A stretch of DNA of 64,000 nt from Earliella scabrosa (GCA_022605405.1 JABYQQ010000003.1:744001-808000), one strand, 5' to 3'; numbered from the stretch's first letter, positions 1 through 11,056 are shown. A program made the numbers and translations. The notes: generated from the letters alone by a model not told the origin.

Positions 1-1371
1 GAGCTCGTGCGGGTCGTCAACGTCAAGACGGGTGAGACGGAGCAGAGCGAGTACAGTGACTCGGATTGCGAAGACTCGGACTCGAAGCTACCGACCTCGC
101 CGTCGCAGAAAACTCAGCCAGTGCCCTCCACTTCCCGCCAGGCCCCAGAGTTCACTCCGCGAATAGGTGCGCATGGCGAACGCAAAGTGATAGCCCTATC
201 AGGCGCGTCTTGCCGACTACACCCATCGCGTCCACTCAAGGTTCGTCTCGTGCTGCATCAGCCCGCAGAGTCGTCTCGCCCGAGTTCTCCCCATCAAGAG
301 GACCCCTCAGAAGAGTACTTCACGGAGTCCGACGTAGAATGCGCGTCCATCACGCAGTCCACATTGTTGCACTCGGTGTCATTCCGGCTCCTCATCCATG
401 CAACCTTCATGAACATGTCGAACCACACAGAGCGGATGTCCACATTACGGATACCGCTCCTGATCCTCCCTCCTTCCGCACCGCTCCCAGAGGTCGAGCC
501 GTCCGTGGACGCCGCATATATCAAGAAACATGACAGACCGCCCACACGGACAGTTCGACTGGACGATGTCGATGTGCCGCAGTACGAGGCAGGGCCCAGC
601 GGCGCCCCGGGCGCTCCTCCGCCGTTCGAGGAACGAGAGGCTCCACCTCCATTCTGGTCCGCCGAAGCGGAGGCATCAACTTCCTCGCGCCTGCCCACCT
701 TCCTCGAGTCGGAAGCGTCCACCTCCCGACTCCCCACCTTCCTCGAGTCCGAGCGGGAGATCTACGTGCCGCCGAGCGAGGATCCCTCAGTTGAGTCGTC
801 CCTACCGCCGCCCACCGAGCCCGTGTTCGAGGGCGAGGGCACGCTGTTCGGCTTCCTCCCCTCCGACCAGTTCGATGGATACGCAGACGTGCTTCCCCAG
901 CGCCAGTTCACGCCCCCGCCCACGCTCGAGATGGCGACGCACGATGCGAACGTGACCGGGCTCGCGAACATGGATCTCGACCAGCCCGCAGCGATGGAGG
1001 CGCTCGGCCTCGCGCTCGAGCAACAGAACATCAGCCTGAATGCGATGAGCGCCGAGGGGAGCAGCGTTGGCGTCGAGGACCACCTCCTCCCACCGCCTCC
1101 GCCGCCGCCGATGGACGACCCATCGGACCCCCCGCCGTCGATCGACTCGGCTGAGTTCAGGGCTCCCGGGGGTGCTGCGCACGACAGCCCGCCGAGAGCG
1201 CAGAGCCCGCCGCATGGTGCGATTCCGCCCCCTCCGCATGATGATGAAGGAGAAAACCATGGACATGCGCCGCCGCCGTACCGCGTTCCGGACCATGACC
1301 ATGAGCACGACGACCACGAGCGGGTTGTGCACCCGCCGCCGTATATGGACCTCGTCCATGATGCGCAGTGA
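1..1371 (+). CDS. Arrestin-like trafficking adaptor (5'-partial)
   Basis: The reading frame is open from the first base of the window, so the N-terminal part is missing. The visible 456 codons contain a beta-rich stretch (about residues 115-155, around HSVSFRLLIHATF and LRIPLLILPP) that resembles the end of an arrestin C domain. A long disordered Pro/Ser/Glu tail follows, with two PPPY motifs near the C-terminus (HAPPPY and HPPPY) and several PPPF variants. In fungi, arrestin-related adaptors use PPxY motifs to recruit the WW domains of Rsp5/Nedd4 ubiquitin ligases to membrane transporters, which drives their endocytosis. That role is inferred here from the domain remnant plus the motifs. No intron is needed inside the visible part. 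The stop TGA is at 1369-1371. The assignment is less certain because the arrestin N domain lies outside the window. Confidence 0.72.
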   Translation, partial: ELVRVVNVKTGETEQSEYSDSDCEDSDSKLPTSPSQKTQPVPSTSRQAPEFTPRIGAHGERKVIALSGASCRLHPSRPLKVRLVLHQPAESSRPSSPHQEDPSEEYFTESDVECASITQSTLLHSVSFRLLIHATFMNMSNHTERMSTLRIPLLILPPSAPLPEVEPSVDAAYIKKHDRPPTRTVRLDDVDVPQYEAGPSGAPGAPPPFEEREAPPPFWSAEAEASTSSRLPTFLESEASTSRLPTFLESEREIYVPPSEDPSVESSLPPPTEPVFEGEGTLFGFLPSDQFDGYADVLPQRQFTPPPTLEMATHDANVTGLANMDLDQPAAMEALGLALEQQNISLNAMSAEGSSVGVEDHLLPPPPPPPMDDPSDPPPSIDSAEFRAPGGAAHDSPPRAQSPPHGAIPPPPHDDEGENHGHAPPPYRVPDHDHEHDDHERVVHPPPYMDLVHDAQ

Positions 1372-1749
1372 CGCTCGTCCCTTCAATCGCTGAACTGTCT
1401 CAATAGATGAACATTAGTAGATGGAAGAAGTCAGTGCATCGTTGTATCAACCTATTATCACGCACGCATATGTACCAGAATGTAACCTCAATCACAAGCC
1501 CCCATGCTGTGTGGCCTGACACGCAGAACAAGATAGAGAAGCCTGCGCGAAGATGCGTAGACAATATCACGATATGATATGTCAGTCCGATACCGCTCCA
1601 ATACGACAGCATGTACATGTACGGGGAATGGCCATATAGATCAAACAAGGGTAGGAACAGGAAGAGGCGAGGGTAAGTAATACTGTACGCAGGCATTAGG
1701 GTCGTAACGCGTCGGAGGGAATCGTATATCAGGGAGAGGGTATGCGAGA
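1372..1749. other. Convergent 3' spacer
   Basis: This is the AT-richer intergenic DNA between two convergent genes, the arrestin-like gene and the Rab5 gene. It should contain both 3' untranslated regions. No supported gene was seen. Confidence 0.6.
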
Positions 1750-2858
1750 TTAACAATTGCACGCATCCTTGCCCTTGGCGTTGTTCTCCTCCAAGTTGAC
1801 CCCACCCTCCTGCGCAGCACGTCCAGACGCGGCACCGGGGCGCTGACCGCCGCGAGTTGAAGCCAGAATCTGGTCGATGGGGATCTTCTTGGCTGTACGG
1901 GAGGAGCGATGAGACATGGTGAGCGCAGTGCATCGCAACGGCGCAGATGGGGAAGCCTCTTACCAATCTCAGTGAAGATCTCCACCACACCCTCGCCGGT
2001 CTTTGCGGACGTCTCGAAGAACAGCAGACCCGCCTCCGACGCGTACGCCTCGGCCTCGTCCCTAGGCACCTGCCTGAGGCTCTCGGGCTCGCCCGAAGCG
2101 GCCGTCTCTCCCGGGGTGGCAGTTGCGTCGTCAGCCTCGTCTTCGGACTCGGGTGCCGTCGACGAGGAAGCAGATGGGGTGACGAGATCGATCTTGTTGC
2201 CTGCGAGGGCGATGACGATGTTCGGGTTGGCCTGCCGCTGGAGCTCCTTCACCCATGTCTTTGCCTTCTCGAGACTGGATGCCTTCGTGACGTCGTAGAC
2301 GACCACGGCGGCCTGTGCGTTACGGTAGTACATAGGCTATGCCAGAACCAAAGCGATGAGGATGCGGGATGCGGAGGTCCAGCAGGGTGGCACGTACCGC
2401 GAGCGAGTGGAAGCGTTCCTGGCCGGCCGTGTCCCAAATCTCATATCGCAGCACGCGGTCCTCCAGGCGACACTTCTGCGTGAGGAAGGCAGCTCCAATT
2501 GTGGGCTCCTTGTTCGGCTGGAACTCATTCGAGACCTGTGGATGCACGTTGGGTAGATGTGCGAGAGACAGGTGTGGAGATTACGCACGAATCGGAGCAC
2601 GATTGATGACTTTCCGACTGCGGCCTCACCTGTTGGCGGGCATGCCCGTGAGCAAGCTGGCTGTGGCAAGCAACCCCGACTTGTAGCCACACACACGACC
2701 ATGTGCAGCGAGATCCACCGGCCTCACGCCCATTTGCGCGGGGAGCCGGGGACGGCGAGCAGATCGTCGGGTGGAGAAAAGCCAGAGGAAGACTCACCAA
2801 GCAGCACCAACTTCACCTGGACGGACCTCTCTGTCGAGCCGGAAGCAGCGTCGGCCAT
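1750..2858 (-). CDS. Rab5/Ypt5-family small GTPase
   Basis: Five exons close exactly: 2858-2798, 2629-2589, 2535-2398, 2336-1964 and 1892-1750, giving 251 residues. All GTPase motifs are present: P-loop GEAAVGKSS, effector loop with the Rab5-typical [34 protein letters not shown] and ETSAKTGE. The protein ends in CNC, the prenylation signal. Rab5 proteins control early-endosome fusion at the cytosolic face of endocytic vesicles. The protein is about 35 residues longer than usual because of a Ser/Glu/Asp/Ala-rich insertion directly after NKIDL (roughly residues 145-180). The start is the ATG giving MADAASGS; no better upstream start was seen. It sits tail-to-tail with the arrestin-like gene. 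The family call is firm; which Rab5 paralogue it is cannot be told. Confidence 0.93.
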
Positions 2859-3116
2859 GTCTATGTCGTTTCGGGGCGGAGGAGAAAATACAATACACGG
2901 AGGGGAGGGAGTGGGTGATGGCGTAACGAGGAACAGCGCAGAGGCACACGGCCCTCAGTCACACCCTTGTTTGTCCCGATTCCGGCGCCTCTGGCCATCT
3001 GCAGCCACTGTGGCTCGCGCCAGGCCCAAACTTGGTCCACGCTTGTCCCTTTCCGACCTACAAGTCGCTCTAGCCCGAGCCTGGAAACTGAGCACTGGAT
3101 TGTTGCCTACTACCAA

Positions 3117-5511
3117 CTACACGACATCTGTATCGACAGGCAATGGCGGCAGCTCGTATAGCGGCTTCAACTCCTCGCAGGTAACATAGAGGCCGTCCTC
3201 CAGCTCCACCTCCTGCGCATGGTCAAACACTGCGGGACATGCGAACGGAATCTCTCCCTGCTCAACAGCGTCGGTCGTGTTGCCCGCCATCCTCTCCGCC
3301 GTCTCGAAGGCGGCACCGATGGCCTCGTTTGCGCCCGTAGTGTTGATCTCCAGCTCCCTTCGATGAGCCTTCGTGGCACGACCAGCCGGAGAGTTGGGGA
3401 GTGCTGCGCTCTGGTCGTAGAAGTAGAAAGGCTGGCTGCCGTATTTGCTGTCTTTCTTCTTCAAGAAAGCCGCGTACTTGCCCTTCGGGTCTCCATACGC
3501 AGCAGCCACCGCAGCGACGTGGGGGTAGAGATCCGACGGGTCCTCGTTCTTCGGATCCTGGGCCATGGCGTAGTCGAGAGCCGTCTGAATCGTCGCGCCA
3601 TACTGAGACTTCGCCGTCCAGAAGTCCATCCCGAGTTGGTCTCCCAGCTTCGCGTTTGTCTGACGGAAGACGTCAGAGGGTCGTTCGATCTCATATAGCT
3701 GCGTACTCACGATCATGGCCTCCAAATTGAAGGCGCGGTAGTGGTACGGACGCGTGCGTTTCGCCTCGAATGGCTGCTCTCCGGACTTCGCGATCTGATC
3801 CTTGAACTGCTTCGAGAAGTAGGTCTTGAGCACGTTCCGAGCGCCCTGCGCATCCCCGATGTACATCTTCGCCGCGGCGAGTTGACTGACGTAGAAGGTG
3901 TAGTGATTGCTGCGCGGCTGCGTCAGTCACCTTCCACAATGAAGCTACCTGTGATGCTTACTTGGGCGACATCGCAGCCTGCCTGCCAATGGCACTCTCT
4001 TGAAGCCAGTTAGCATAAATGCTCACCCAGGTCGTCATCTGCTTGTTCAGGTCGCTCGTCCAGTCCGGACTCTTGGCGGCCTGCAGGACCTGGATGCCGT
4101 TCACGACCTTGACGAGTCCGCGCATGTCCAAGATGCCGGTGTATGTCCCCTGCCGGTGGTCCCTACCGGGTCCGCGGACGACCTGACCGAAGTTCATGTT
4201 CGGGTTCATCGCGGTAGCGTCCGCGAGGAAGAACGTTTGGATGAATTTGACCGCATTCTGAGAGTACGACTTGGTCTTCTGCATCGCGTACCCGAGCGCA
4301 TTGTAGAGCACCGCCTGGGACATGGCCACGGCTGCGGGAGAGTCTGGCAGCGTGCGCACATCGGGGTTCACCTTGCCGTCACGGACGACGTAAGGACAGG
4401 TCGTCCAAGCTACCGGACAAGGGTCAGTTCGGAATGCAGTACTGGCGACGTCGATGATACGTACTGGCTGAAGGCGGTAATGACTTCGAAGGAGAAGGAG
4501 TACACTTCGTGCTTCCCTTCTGGGTTTTGGCTGGAGCTTGGGCAGGAGCGGGCGTACCGGTGATTGTCCTCGCCGTAGTCGAAGAAGAGCTCGTAGAGCT
4601 ATCTGTCAACAGGTCGCCAATATCCGGTGGAGTCGTAGGCACCGTAGGGATGTCGTCGGTGGGAGCCGGTCCAATGTCGTCGGTGGGCGATCCCAAGTCA
4701 TCGTCCGTCGGGTAGGACGGGTACGCGGTATCAACTGGCGCTGGGGGGACTTCTTGTCTGCGCTGGAGAGCATGGTCGGATCCTCCATGACTAAGAAGGT
4801 CACGCCGCCTGCGTAGCATGCGCCGATGTGCATGTCGAGGATGATGCCCGCCAAGAGAGGCGGCGTCACTTCTGGCGGCGAGGGCGACGTTTGCCGCTGC
4901 GAAAAGCGCGTAGTCGTCGCCGTCGGACCCGCCGTCCTCGTACGGTGCGTCTCCGAGGTCGTCGCCGTAGTCGTCTCCGCCATCGTCGTCGTCGTCGGTA
5001 CTGTTGCCCTGGGAGGGGCTCGACAGATGGTTCGTCCCCTTCGAGCACCAGTTGCAGTTCGGCCAGTGACTGACCAGGCGCACATCGCAGTCAGCCTCTT
5101 AGAGTCCCCGTTTAGAGCAGGTATACTTACTATGGAGCCCAGCTGAGGTATTCGCGCACGTCCCCGCCAGGCGCCTTCTCCTTGTCCTTGCTCGCGACAC
5201 CTGCATGGACAAGAGCATGTCAGACCCCGGAAAGAGCGAGCATCGGAGAGGTGGCTGACTCCATGGACCCGACACCGCAGAAGTGCCTGCCTTGCCCACG
5301 ATTGACTTCCTCGCCCCGGCGGTGTTGCCAGCGTTCGCCTGCTTGAGGACATAATCAGGGCTGACCCAGTCGTTGGGATCCGCTGCCCCATGCGTCTGTC
5401 AGCCCGCGCGCAGATATGCAAGTGAACAGTGAACGCACCGGCGACCAGACCAGCTGTCGCCACGAGGATCAACGCGAGAAGCGAGCAGGGGAGGGTGCGC
5501 GACCGTGCCAT
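3117..5511 (-). CDS. Secreted alginate-lyase-like protein (PF05426 type)
   Basis: Seven exons close in frame to 686 residues: 5511-5439, 5382-5260, 5200-5131, 5069-4465, 4409-3962, 3909-3711 and 3659-3117. A signal peptide (MARSRTLPCSLLALILVATAG) opens the protein. A first conserved block follows (DWVSPDYVLKQANAGNTAGARKS, then SWAPYHWPNCNWC). Next comes a low-complexity insert of about 170 residues (poly-Asp, Ser/Thr/Pro). The second block has WTTCPYVVRDGKVNPDVRTLPDSPA, NFGQVVRGPGRDHRQGTYTGILDMRGLV and SPNNHYTF, which match the alpha/alpha-toroid alginate lyase superfamily. Fungal members are secreted and their substrate is not established, so polyuronide cleavage is only an inference. The 51-nt intron at 3660-3710 is a multiple of three, so its retention would not break the frame. 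Confidence 0.85.
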
Positions 5512-6029
5512 GCTCGAGGCTGAGAGGCTCTGGAAGAGCTAGCGAAGGTGAGACGAAGCGAGCACCCAGTGCGGTCGTGCGGTCGTGAACACAAAGACCA
5601 GCTTCACAGAAGGCTGGAAAAGGAGAGGCAGGACAAGGAGGAGGAAATACGCTCGGCGGGCCTTTATGGATCGCGCTGCGAGGCTGACACTGTTGAGTCT
5701 CCCGAGTCGATCGCGCCCTCCCATTCGAAACTGGCCTGACCGCTCCGTAAACGGATAACGCGCAGACCGCGGATATACAGGACTTCTCGTGTTTGGGTCT
5801 TACAGCGCCCGTGATCATTGAAGTTGTGCATTGCAGTTTGCCTTTAGCCCATCCCTGTCTCTGGGATGGAATGCGTCACGAGCGAGGCGGCCGTGCGGGG
5901 TGAAACCATCCACTGCTCTTGCGCACCACCCGTTCATCGACCTGCAGGGTTGATCTTACATGTATGCGGAAGGTCATAGTGAGAGAGAAAGGAGGGCTCG
6001 TTCAGGACGCCGGCGCTCTCGAGTCGCTT
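5512..6029. other. Intergenic, upstream of the alginate-lyase-like gene
   Basis: This contains the promoter of the minus-strand gene that starts at 5511 and spacer up to the DNA transposon. No coding potential could be supported. Confidence 0.5.
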
Positions 6030-6036
6030 GAACGGT
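6030..6036. repeat. Target-site duplication, left copy (GAACGGT)
   Basis: GAACGGT lies immediately before the left terminus of the 700-bp element and is repeated exactly at 6737-6743 after its right terminus. It could be 8 bp if the ambiguous T at the border is counted. Confidence 0.8.
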
Positions 6037-6736
6037 AGCAAAATGGACATATGTCCGCGGCTATTAGATTTCTGTCCCTGGCGATTGACCATCTGTCCGG
6101 AGCACCTACAGTGCCCTCCCCTGTCGGCCGTTTCCCCTCGAACGTTGCAGGCTAGCACTATGTACGGCTCTGATCTGGGGAAAATTATCTATATGTCATG
6201 AAAGTTCTTCTCTTGAGCAGGAGTGTGGTGCAACGTTTCCAAGGTCTCCCGGCGCTTCTCTCTCCATATACGGTATCCCCTCCTTACCCGATCAACGGCG
6301 CCTCCTGCGCTCATCTCGCCCAGAATCCCGCCGTTATGCTGACGGGGCTTAGCGCCCGGGACCTCACATGGGCTCTGGTACTTTGCGTTGGGACAGAAGA
6401 CTCGATCAGAGCCGGATCCTTCTTTGAATGATTTTATGGGTTTGTTCCGGACAGCATGCTTCGACTGGCACCTTATTCCAGGCAAACGGCGCTGTGGAAG
6501 AGGAGTTCTAGCTCAGGCGGACAGAAATGCAATAATCAGCGGACAGGAAAGCGCTGGCAGGCGGGTAAAAACTTCGTAATGGGCGGACGCTTATTCTCAG
6601 GTATACGGACTGTATTTCGAAAATTGTGCGGGCACAAATCACATACAACGGCGGGCAAGTATGTTTCCACACATGGGCATCAATGTAATCGATATGGACA
6701 AAAATCTAATCGCGGCGGACAAGTGGCCCCCTTGCT
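6037..6736. mobile_element. Non-autonomous DNA transposon, 700 bp
   Basis: The two ends form imperfect terminal inverted repeats of roughly 45 bp. The left end starts AGCAAAATGGACATATGTCC and continues with a GATTAGATTT-like block. The reverse complement of the right end starts AGCAAGGGGGCCACTTGTCC and continues CGCGATTAGATTTTTGTCC. Several subterminal copies of a GCGGACA/TGTCCGC-type motif occur inside, near 6050, 6075, 6100, 6520, 6540, 6585 and 6710, on both strands. A 7- or 8-bp target-site duplication (GAACGGT) flanks it. No transposase is encoded, so it must depend on an element elsewhere. The duplication length and repeat-rich subtermini fit hAT or KDZ-like families, but the superfamily is not proven. 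Confidence 0.8.
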
Positions 6737-6743
6737 GAACGGT
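6737..6743. repeat. Target-site duplication, right copy (GAACGGT)
   Basis: Exact direct repeat of 6030-6036, directly after the right terminus of the 700-bp element. Confidence 0.8.
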
Positions 6744-7214
6744 AACCGAGCAGTAGCGTGTCACAAGTCACGCACCCACAACACGCAGTCAGTAACCCCC
6801 AAACACTCACCACCGCGAACCACAATGAAGCCCACGCACAATGTCAACAAACATGCGCAGACTCGTTCGAATGCGGCACAAAGCGATGCGATAGGCGGGG
6901 CGAGAGCAGAACATAACGTACACGAACGAAAGCAAAAGAGCGGCATCACTAATAAGCCTAGGCGCGTCCCGCGTCCGACGAGTCCGTCAACGACTCCGAA
7001 GGGGCACGTCGCGCAGGCTAAGGTAGCAGCAAGCAGCATTAGCAATATAGCAGTACAACAGTATACAGGCAGCGTTCCCTCGACGACATCGGCAACGACG
7101 AACAGTCCAAAGGTGGACAGCGGCACCCACGACCCAACGTTCCGCAAGCGTGGCAAGAACTCCGCACGCCGCACGCGCACCAGAGAAAGTGCAATGGGAC
7201 AGAAGTCAGAACGC
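6744..7214. other. Intergenic 3' flank of the membrane-protein gene
   Basis: This lies between the transposon and the stop codon at 7215. Open frames exist on both strands, but they lack recognisable domains and run into the transposon, so no gene is called. Confidence 0.45.
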
Positions 7215-9668
7215 TCATCTCGGTCCACTCGAGCCCGGGTCCGGATCAGGCGGTTCCGGATCTTCTGGATGCCCCATTCTCGGCGTGCGTCGCGACGGCT
7301 GGGATCGTGGGGCGCCCGGGGAGCCGCCGCCGCCGCCACGCCGCGGAGTATATGCGTGCAAAGGCGTCGTCGGGGTTATCGCAGATAGCGACAGGCGTGG
7401 CGACGTCGTGTGGGAGTGCGCCTCCCAGTGCGGGCTGCCGCTCGCGTTCGTCGGGGGATAATCGGGGGAAGGGAGGATGGTGGGAGTGCCGCACGCCGCG
7501 TGCCGCGGCACGGGTGGCCTGAAGTCCATGGATGCGACGGGCGACGAGGCGATCGACGTTGACCTGGAGACGACGGGCAGCTCCGGGGAGCGGGGCGACG
7601 ACGTGGACCGCACGCGGGAGGGACGCGATGGTGTGAATGGCTCTGCGATGGAGTATTCTGCTGAGCGGTAGCGTCGGCCGAAGACGCTGGGCGTATCCGA
7701 CTCGTCTCCGCGCTGTCGATGTCGCCAGTCCGATGCGACGCTGACAGGAGACCAGGAGCGACGCGGGTTCCTCGGACGGAGAGTCATCTGGTGGTCCTCC
7801 ACCTCAGCATGGTGCATCGATTTCCAGTTGGCAGGATCCTGTAGCCATGTTTCGCGTTCATGTCGGCGCGCGACTCGACTGAAACTGTGCATGGTACACA
7901 TCGAGATAACGACCCCTACAAATCCGACTGAGTTCATCATCAGATCGAGGGGTGATGGGGACACTCACAGTTGAGGATAATCCAGCTGCTTGGTCCTAGT
8001 AGGAGTTCACGGGTCACTCCCACCAACATGACGACGGCGATTACTAGTAGGAAGGCCGTGATGAATGTTGTGTATAATAGCTAGAAGATCGGCAAGTCAG
8101 AGCAGATCGAACAATAGAAGCAAATAGACCATACCTCGTTCCTGAGCATGTTGCGTAACAGTTCTGCACGCGGGACGTAACGTATGATACGCTCCATGAC
8201 AGATGGAGGGGGAGGGGAGCTTGCTCTGGGTCTTTCCGTCTCGCGTGTGTTTGACCTTCTTACCGACGCAACATTAGACACGGTCGACATGCGGGGTGGT
8301 TGGGGCAGAGGTACATCTCCTGGTATTGATGACTTGCGTTGGAACACTGTCGGGGGGAGCATAGGCTCGCCTGACCACCACCTACGGAACCGACCGACCA
8401 TGTCTTTGGGTGTACTTCGGCCAGAAGAAGGAACGGTGTGGACCGGTCGTTCCGGGTCTCCATTGGGTACATAATCCCACCAGCCCCTGCGGGTGGTGCC
8501 CATTTGAGAATAGTCGTCCTTCTCATGCGAGTCCACCGAACTTGTTTCATCGTCCTCGTCCAAAGGGAGAGACAGTCTGGCATGATCTGCTGGACTGCGA
8601 TATGACCTATAGACGGCCCACATGACTTGGCCAAGTCAGAGCGAGCTGCACATCAACACAGTGAAACCACATACAGCACAAGGAGATAAATAAGGCTTCC
8701 AAGAACTGCATGATGATGGATACAGGGAGTAAGGGCGATTCAGAGATCGTGCCACATATACCTTTCCATCTGTCAGGGAAAGAGCTCGATAATAGGGTTA
8801 GTAGAAAAGCTCACCGGTGAACATTCTTGTACTCCTGTACTCAACCACGATCACTCCAGCAATCGCAATAATGGCTGCACGGAGGAGTGCTAGAACGACG
8901 ATGACGAAGCCGGCGTTGCTGAGACATCGGTACGCCTTCGTTCCCAAGATTCCAGTTACCTGTAACGCGTGGGGTGGTTAATTTGCGACTCTAGGACGCA
9001 TATATGCACTCGTACCAGCAAAGTATTTGAGACGTAGATTCCTCCTTTCCTGAGCATACCTGCACTGGGATATCAGACATGAGTACCGGTGGGCAGGCAG
9101 CGTCAAAGACAACTCACATAGTACAATCGAAGGACCCGGAGAATTCTGCGACGACCAGGAAGATGGAAACCATTATGCCAATCATCTGACTGGCCACGAG
9201 CATATAGAAGAGGGTTTTGTTCTTGACGTTCACTGTCTGGGTGTACTGAACGGCCCGGTATGTATTTCGGAGGAAGAGTACGAAGAGAGCGCCGCCCATT
9301 ACGAGCCAGCCCTCAGATATGCGGAGATGAGGCGTGTATATGGAGCTGACGAGAGAGCCATCGCTGAGAGCGGTATAGGTGGGTTGGAAGGAGGATATGG
9401 GGGTGTTGTAGTAGCGTGCATAGTCGGGGATCGTGACGGTGGTATGAATTACAACATGGACGATATTGGGCGTCCCGGGGCGATCAGGGCAGGCAGTCAC
9501 GTACGCGGAGACGCCATTTGCGAAGGGGTCTGCGAAGGGCGCTGTGTCGGACACCACTTGGGAGGTCCGCGTGGGCGTGGAGAGCGTAGAGGGGGACGTA
9601 TGGGCGGGATGGTGGGACCTAGAGAGGGCGGTGGGTGAGAGGGAGTCGGAGAGAGGGCCCGAGCTCAT
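7215..9668 (-). CDS. Multi-pass (about seven-TM) membrane protein, function unknown
   Basis: Several exons on the minus strand join into one protein. The N-terminal extracellular-type region (MSSGPLSDS, Ser/Thr/Pro-rich, start 9668) is followed by hydrophobic helices around LVMGGALFVLFL, MLVASQMIGIMVSIFLVV, IYVSNTLL, FVIVVLALLRAAIIAIAGVIVV, LIYLLVLYVV, FITAFLLVIAVVMLVGV and SVGFVGVVISMC. A hydrophilic loop of about 140 residues (around 8150-8620, DEDDETSSVDSHEKDD) precedes the last two helices. A long Pro/Ser/Arg-rich cytoplasmic tail ends at 7215. The exon 1 to exon 2 junction reads GSFDCTI-AGMLRK. The topology resembles fungal seven-TM hypothetical proteins; no receptor family signature was recognised. 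Intron borders in the middle were not all fixed. Confidence 0.72.
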
Positions 9669-9986
9669 GACCGACGGCGGATGGGGGAAAGAGGGGGAGG
9701 AGATGAGGGGAGGGGGCAAGAGGCCTCACCGGGAGGAGGACATATGTCGCAAGGCAAGCGAGCAAGGCTGGAGAAGGCGGCGGGGGTGGTGGGTGTGCGT
9801 CCCAAACGGAGGAGGGACATCAAGAGGGCGTCGGCGGACGGGAGGGTGCCGCGGAGGTGGGTGGGCAAGGCGAGCCCGAGGAGGCAGACAGGACGTGCCA
9901 GGCAACGGCCTCCGCCCAGGACGCTTCTCCCGCAAGCGTCGTCTGCCTCGAATGAATGGTCGTGACGGTGGACAGAATTTAAACTC
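9669..9986. promoter_or_regulatory. Upstream region of the seven-TM gene
   Basis: GC-rich DNA before the minus-strand start at 9668. An additional upstream exon cannot be excluded, but none could be supported. Confidence 0.3.
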
Positions 9987-10020
9987 ACGCGTATGAAGTG
10001 CCGTTTGTACATTTATTATC
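9987..10020. repeat. Inverted repeat, left arm
   Basis: The last 20 bases (CCGTTTGTACATTTATTATC, 10001-10020) are perfectly inverted at 10650-10669. A weaker match extends outward through CGCGTATG. Inside the pair, both sides carry several GTGCG/CGCAC motifs. Confidence 0.7.
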
Positions 10021-10649
10021 AAGGGGCGCCGAGCGCCGCGCACCACTCCCACGCCCCATGCAGTCACTTCTCGCACCTGTCTCGCACCTGCACTCCGACA
10101 GCGACTTAGTCAGAGCTCTTCCGTAGGTTCACAAAGTTATTTTGCATCCTTCCTGTACTACGAGACATAACTTTGGGGCTACCAGAATAGACTTACAGAC
10201 CGCCAATGGGGGAAAACGAGAGCACTCCAATTCAAACTCCGCCCGGGTACTGCCCGGAACCATAAGCGCTCGAGGCGTTCGAATAACTTGATTGAAGGAT
10301 AGACATAAGTAGTTCAAGCCCAACATTGTAGGCTCTGTATATGAAGGCATGCATGCTTTTGAGATGTTTTTCCAAACACACTTAATGAACAGGATCAATC
10401 TCCAAGGAAAATCCGAGTCGGAAAGGACGATCACATGATCTGGGAGGGTCACGTGTCGTGCTCCCATCGTGTCGAGAAGTCCGATTCTAGGGTAGTTCTT
10501 GCTGGGGAATACGTCTATGTGTTTTTGCTCGCAGTATGTACTCACAACTCCAGCCTGGAGGCCACGAAACTTAGCCGAGTCGAAGTGCGACGGTGCGCGC
10601 GAAGTGCGGCAGACCGATAAGTGTGGCGGTGCGGCCGATTAGTGCGTGG
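10021..10649. other. DNA enclosed by the inverted repeat; no gene supported
   Basis: A 138-codon minus-strand frame (10129-10545) is the longest open stretch. It has no recognisable domain and is enclosed by the inverted repeat arms. The block could be the body of a second non-autonomous DNA element, or just the divergent intergenic region between the seven-TM gene and the Fap7 gene. Confidence 0.4.
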
Positions 10650-10684
10650 GATAATAAATGTACAAACGGTCCGCCATACACGCG
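10650..10684. repeat. Inverted repeat, right arm
   Basis: GATAATAAATGTACAAACGG at 10650-10669 is the exact reverse complement of 10001-10020. Further outward, CCATACACGCG resembles the mirrored CGCGTATG of the left arm. No clear target-site duplication was found. Confidence 0.7.
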
Positions 10685-11056
10685 CTCCTGCCCTTCCTGG
10701 CATAATTAAGCCCTATCCGCCACCTCATTCCTCCCATATATGCCCCGTCGTCGCCTGTCCGTCCAGCCGTCCATCGCCGCGGCCGCCTGCCATAGCCTCG
10801 AGCGCAGGAAGGCTGCTGCCCTGTCTCCGCGACGGACAGCACCTGCAATTCCGCCCAAACCCTCCTCCAAGCGAGCATCGTCATCCTCGACCAGCGCTCG
10901 ATCACTCGATCGCATCGGCAAACACCGATTACACTCGTCCAGATCGCGATCGTTTTTGCAACCTTTTTACGCACTCTGCCCGCCCGCAGTCCTCCTCCAC
11001 CTGCGCCCGACATCTTCCTTTTGCCTACTCGCCATCGCCCTCGGTGCCGCCTAACG

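Noticed and set aside
1641..2333. Reading the Rab5 fourth exon straight through to 1641
   Set aside because: It skips the intron after GAGATTG and loses the CNC prenylation motif; the spliced model recovers a canonical Rab5 C-terminus.
6456..7388. 310-codon plus-strand frame
   Set aside because: It starts inside the 700-bp DNA transposon and ends inside the seven-TM gene's coding region; no domain.
10129..10545. 138-codon minus-strand frame between the inverted repeats
   Set aside because: No domain, no splicing support, and enclosed by an inverted repeat pair; more likely element or intergenic DNA.
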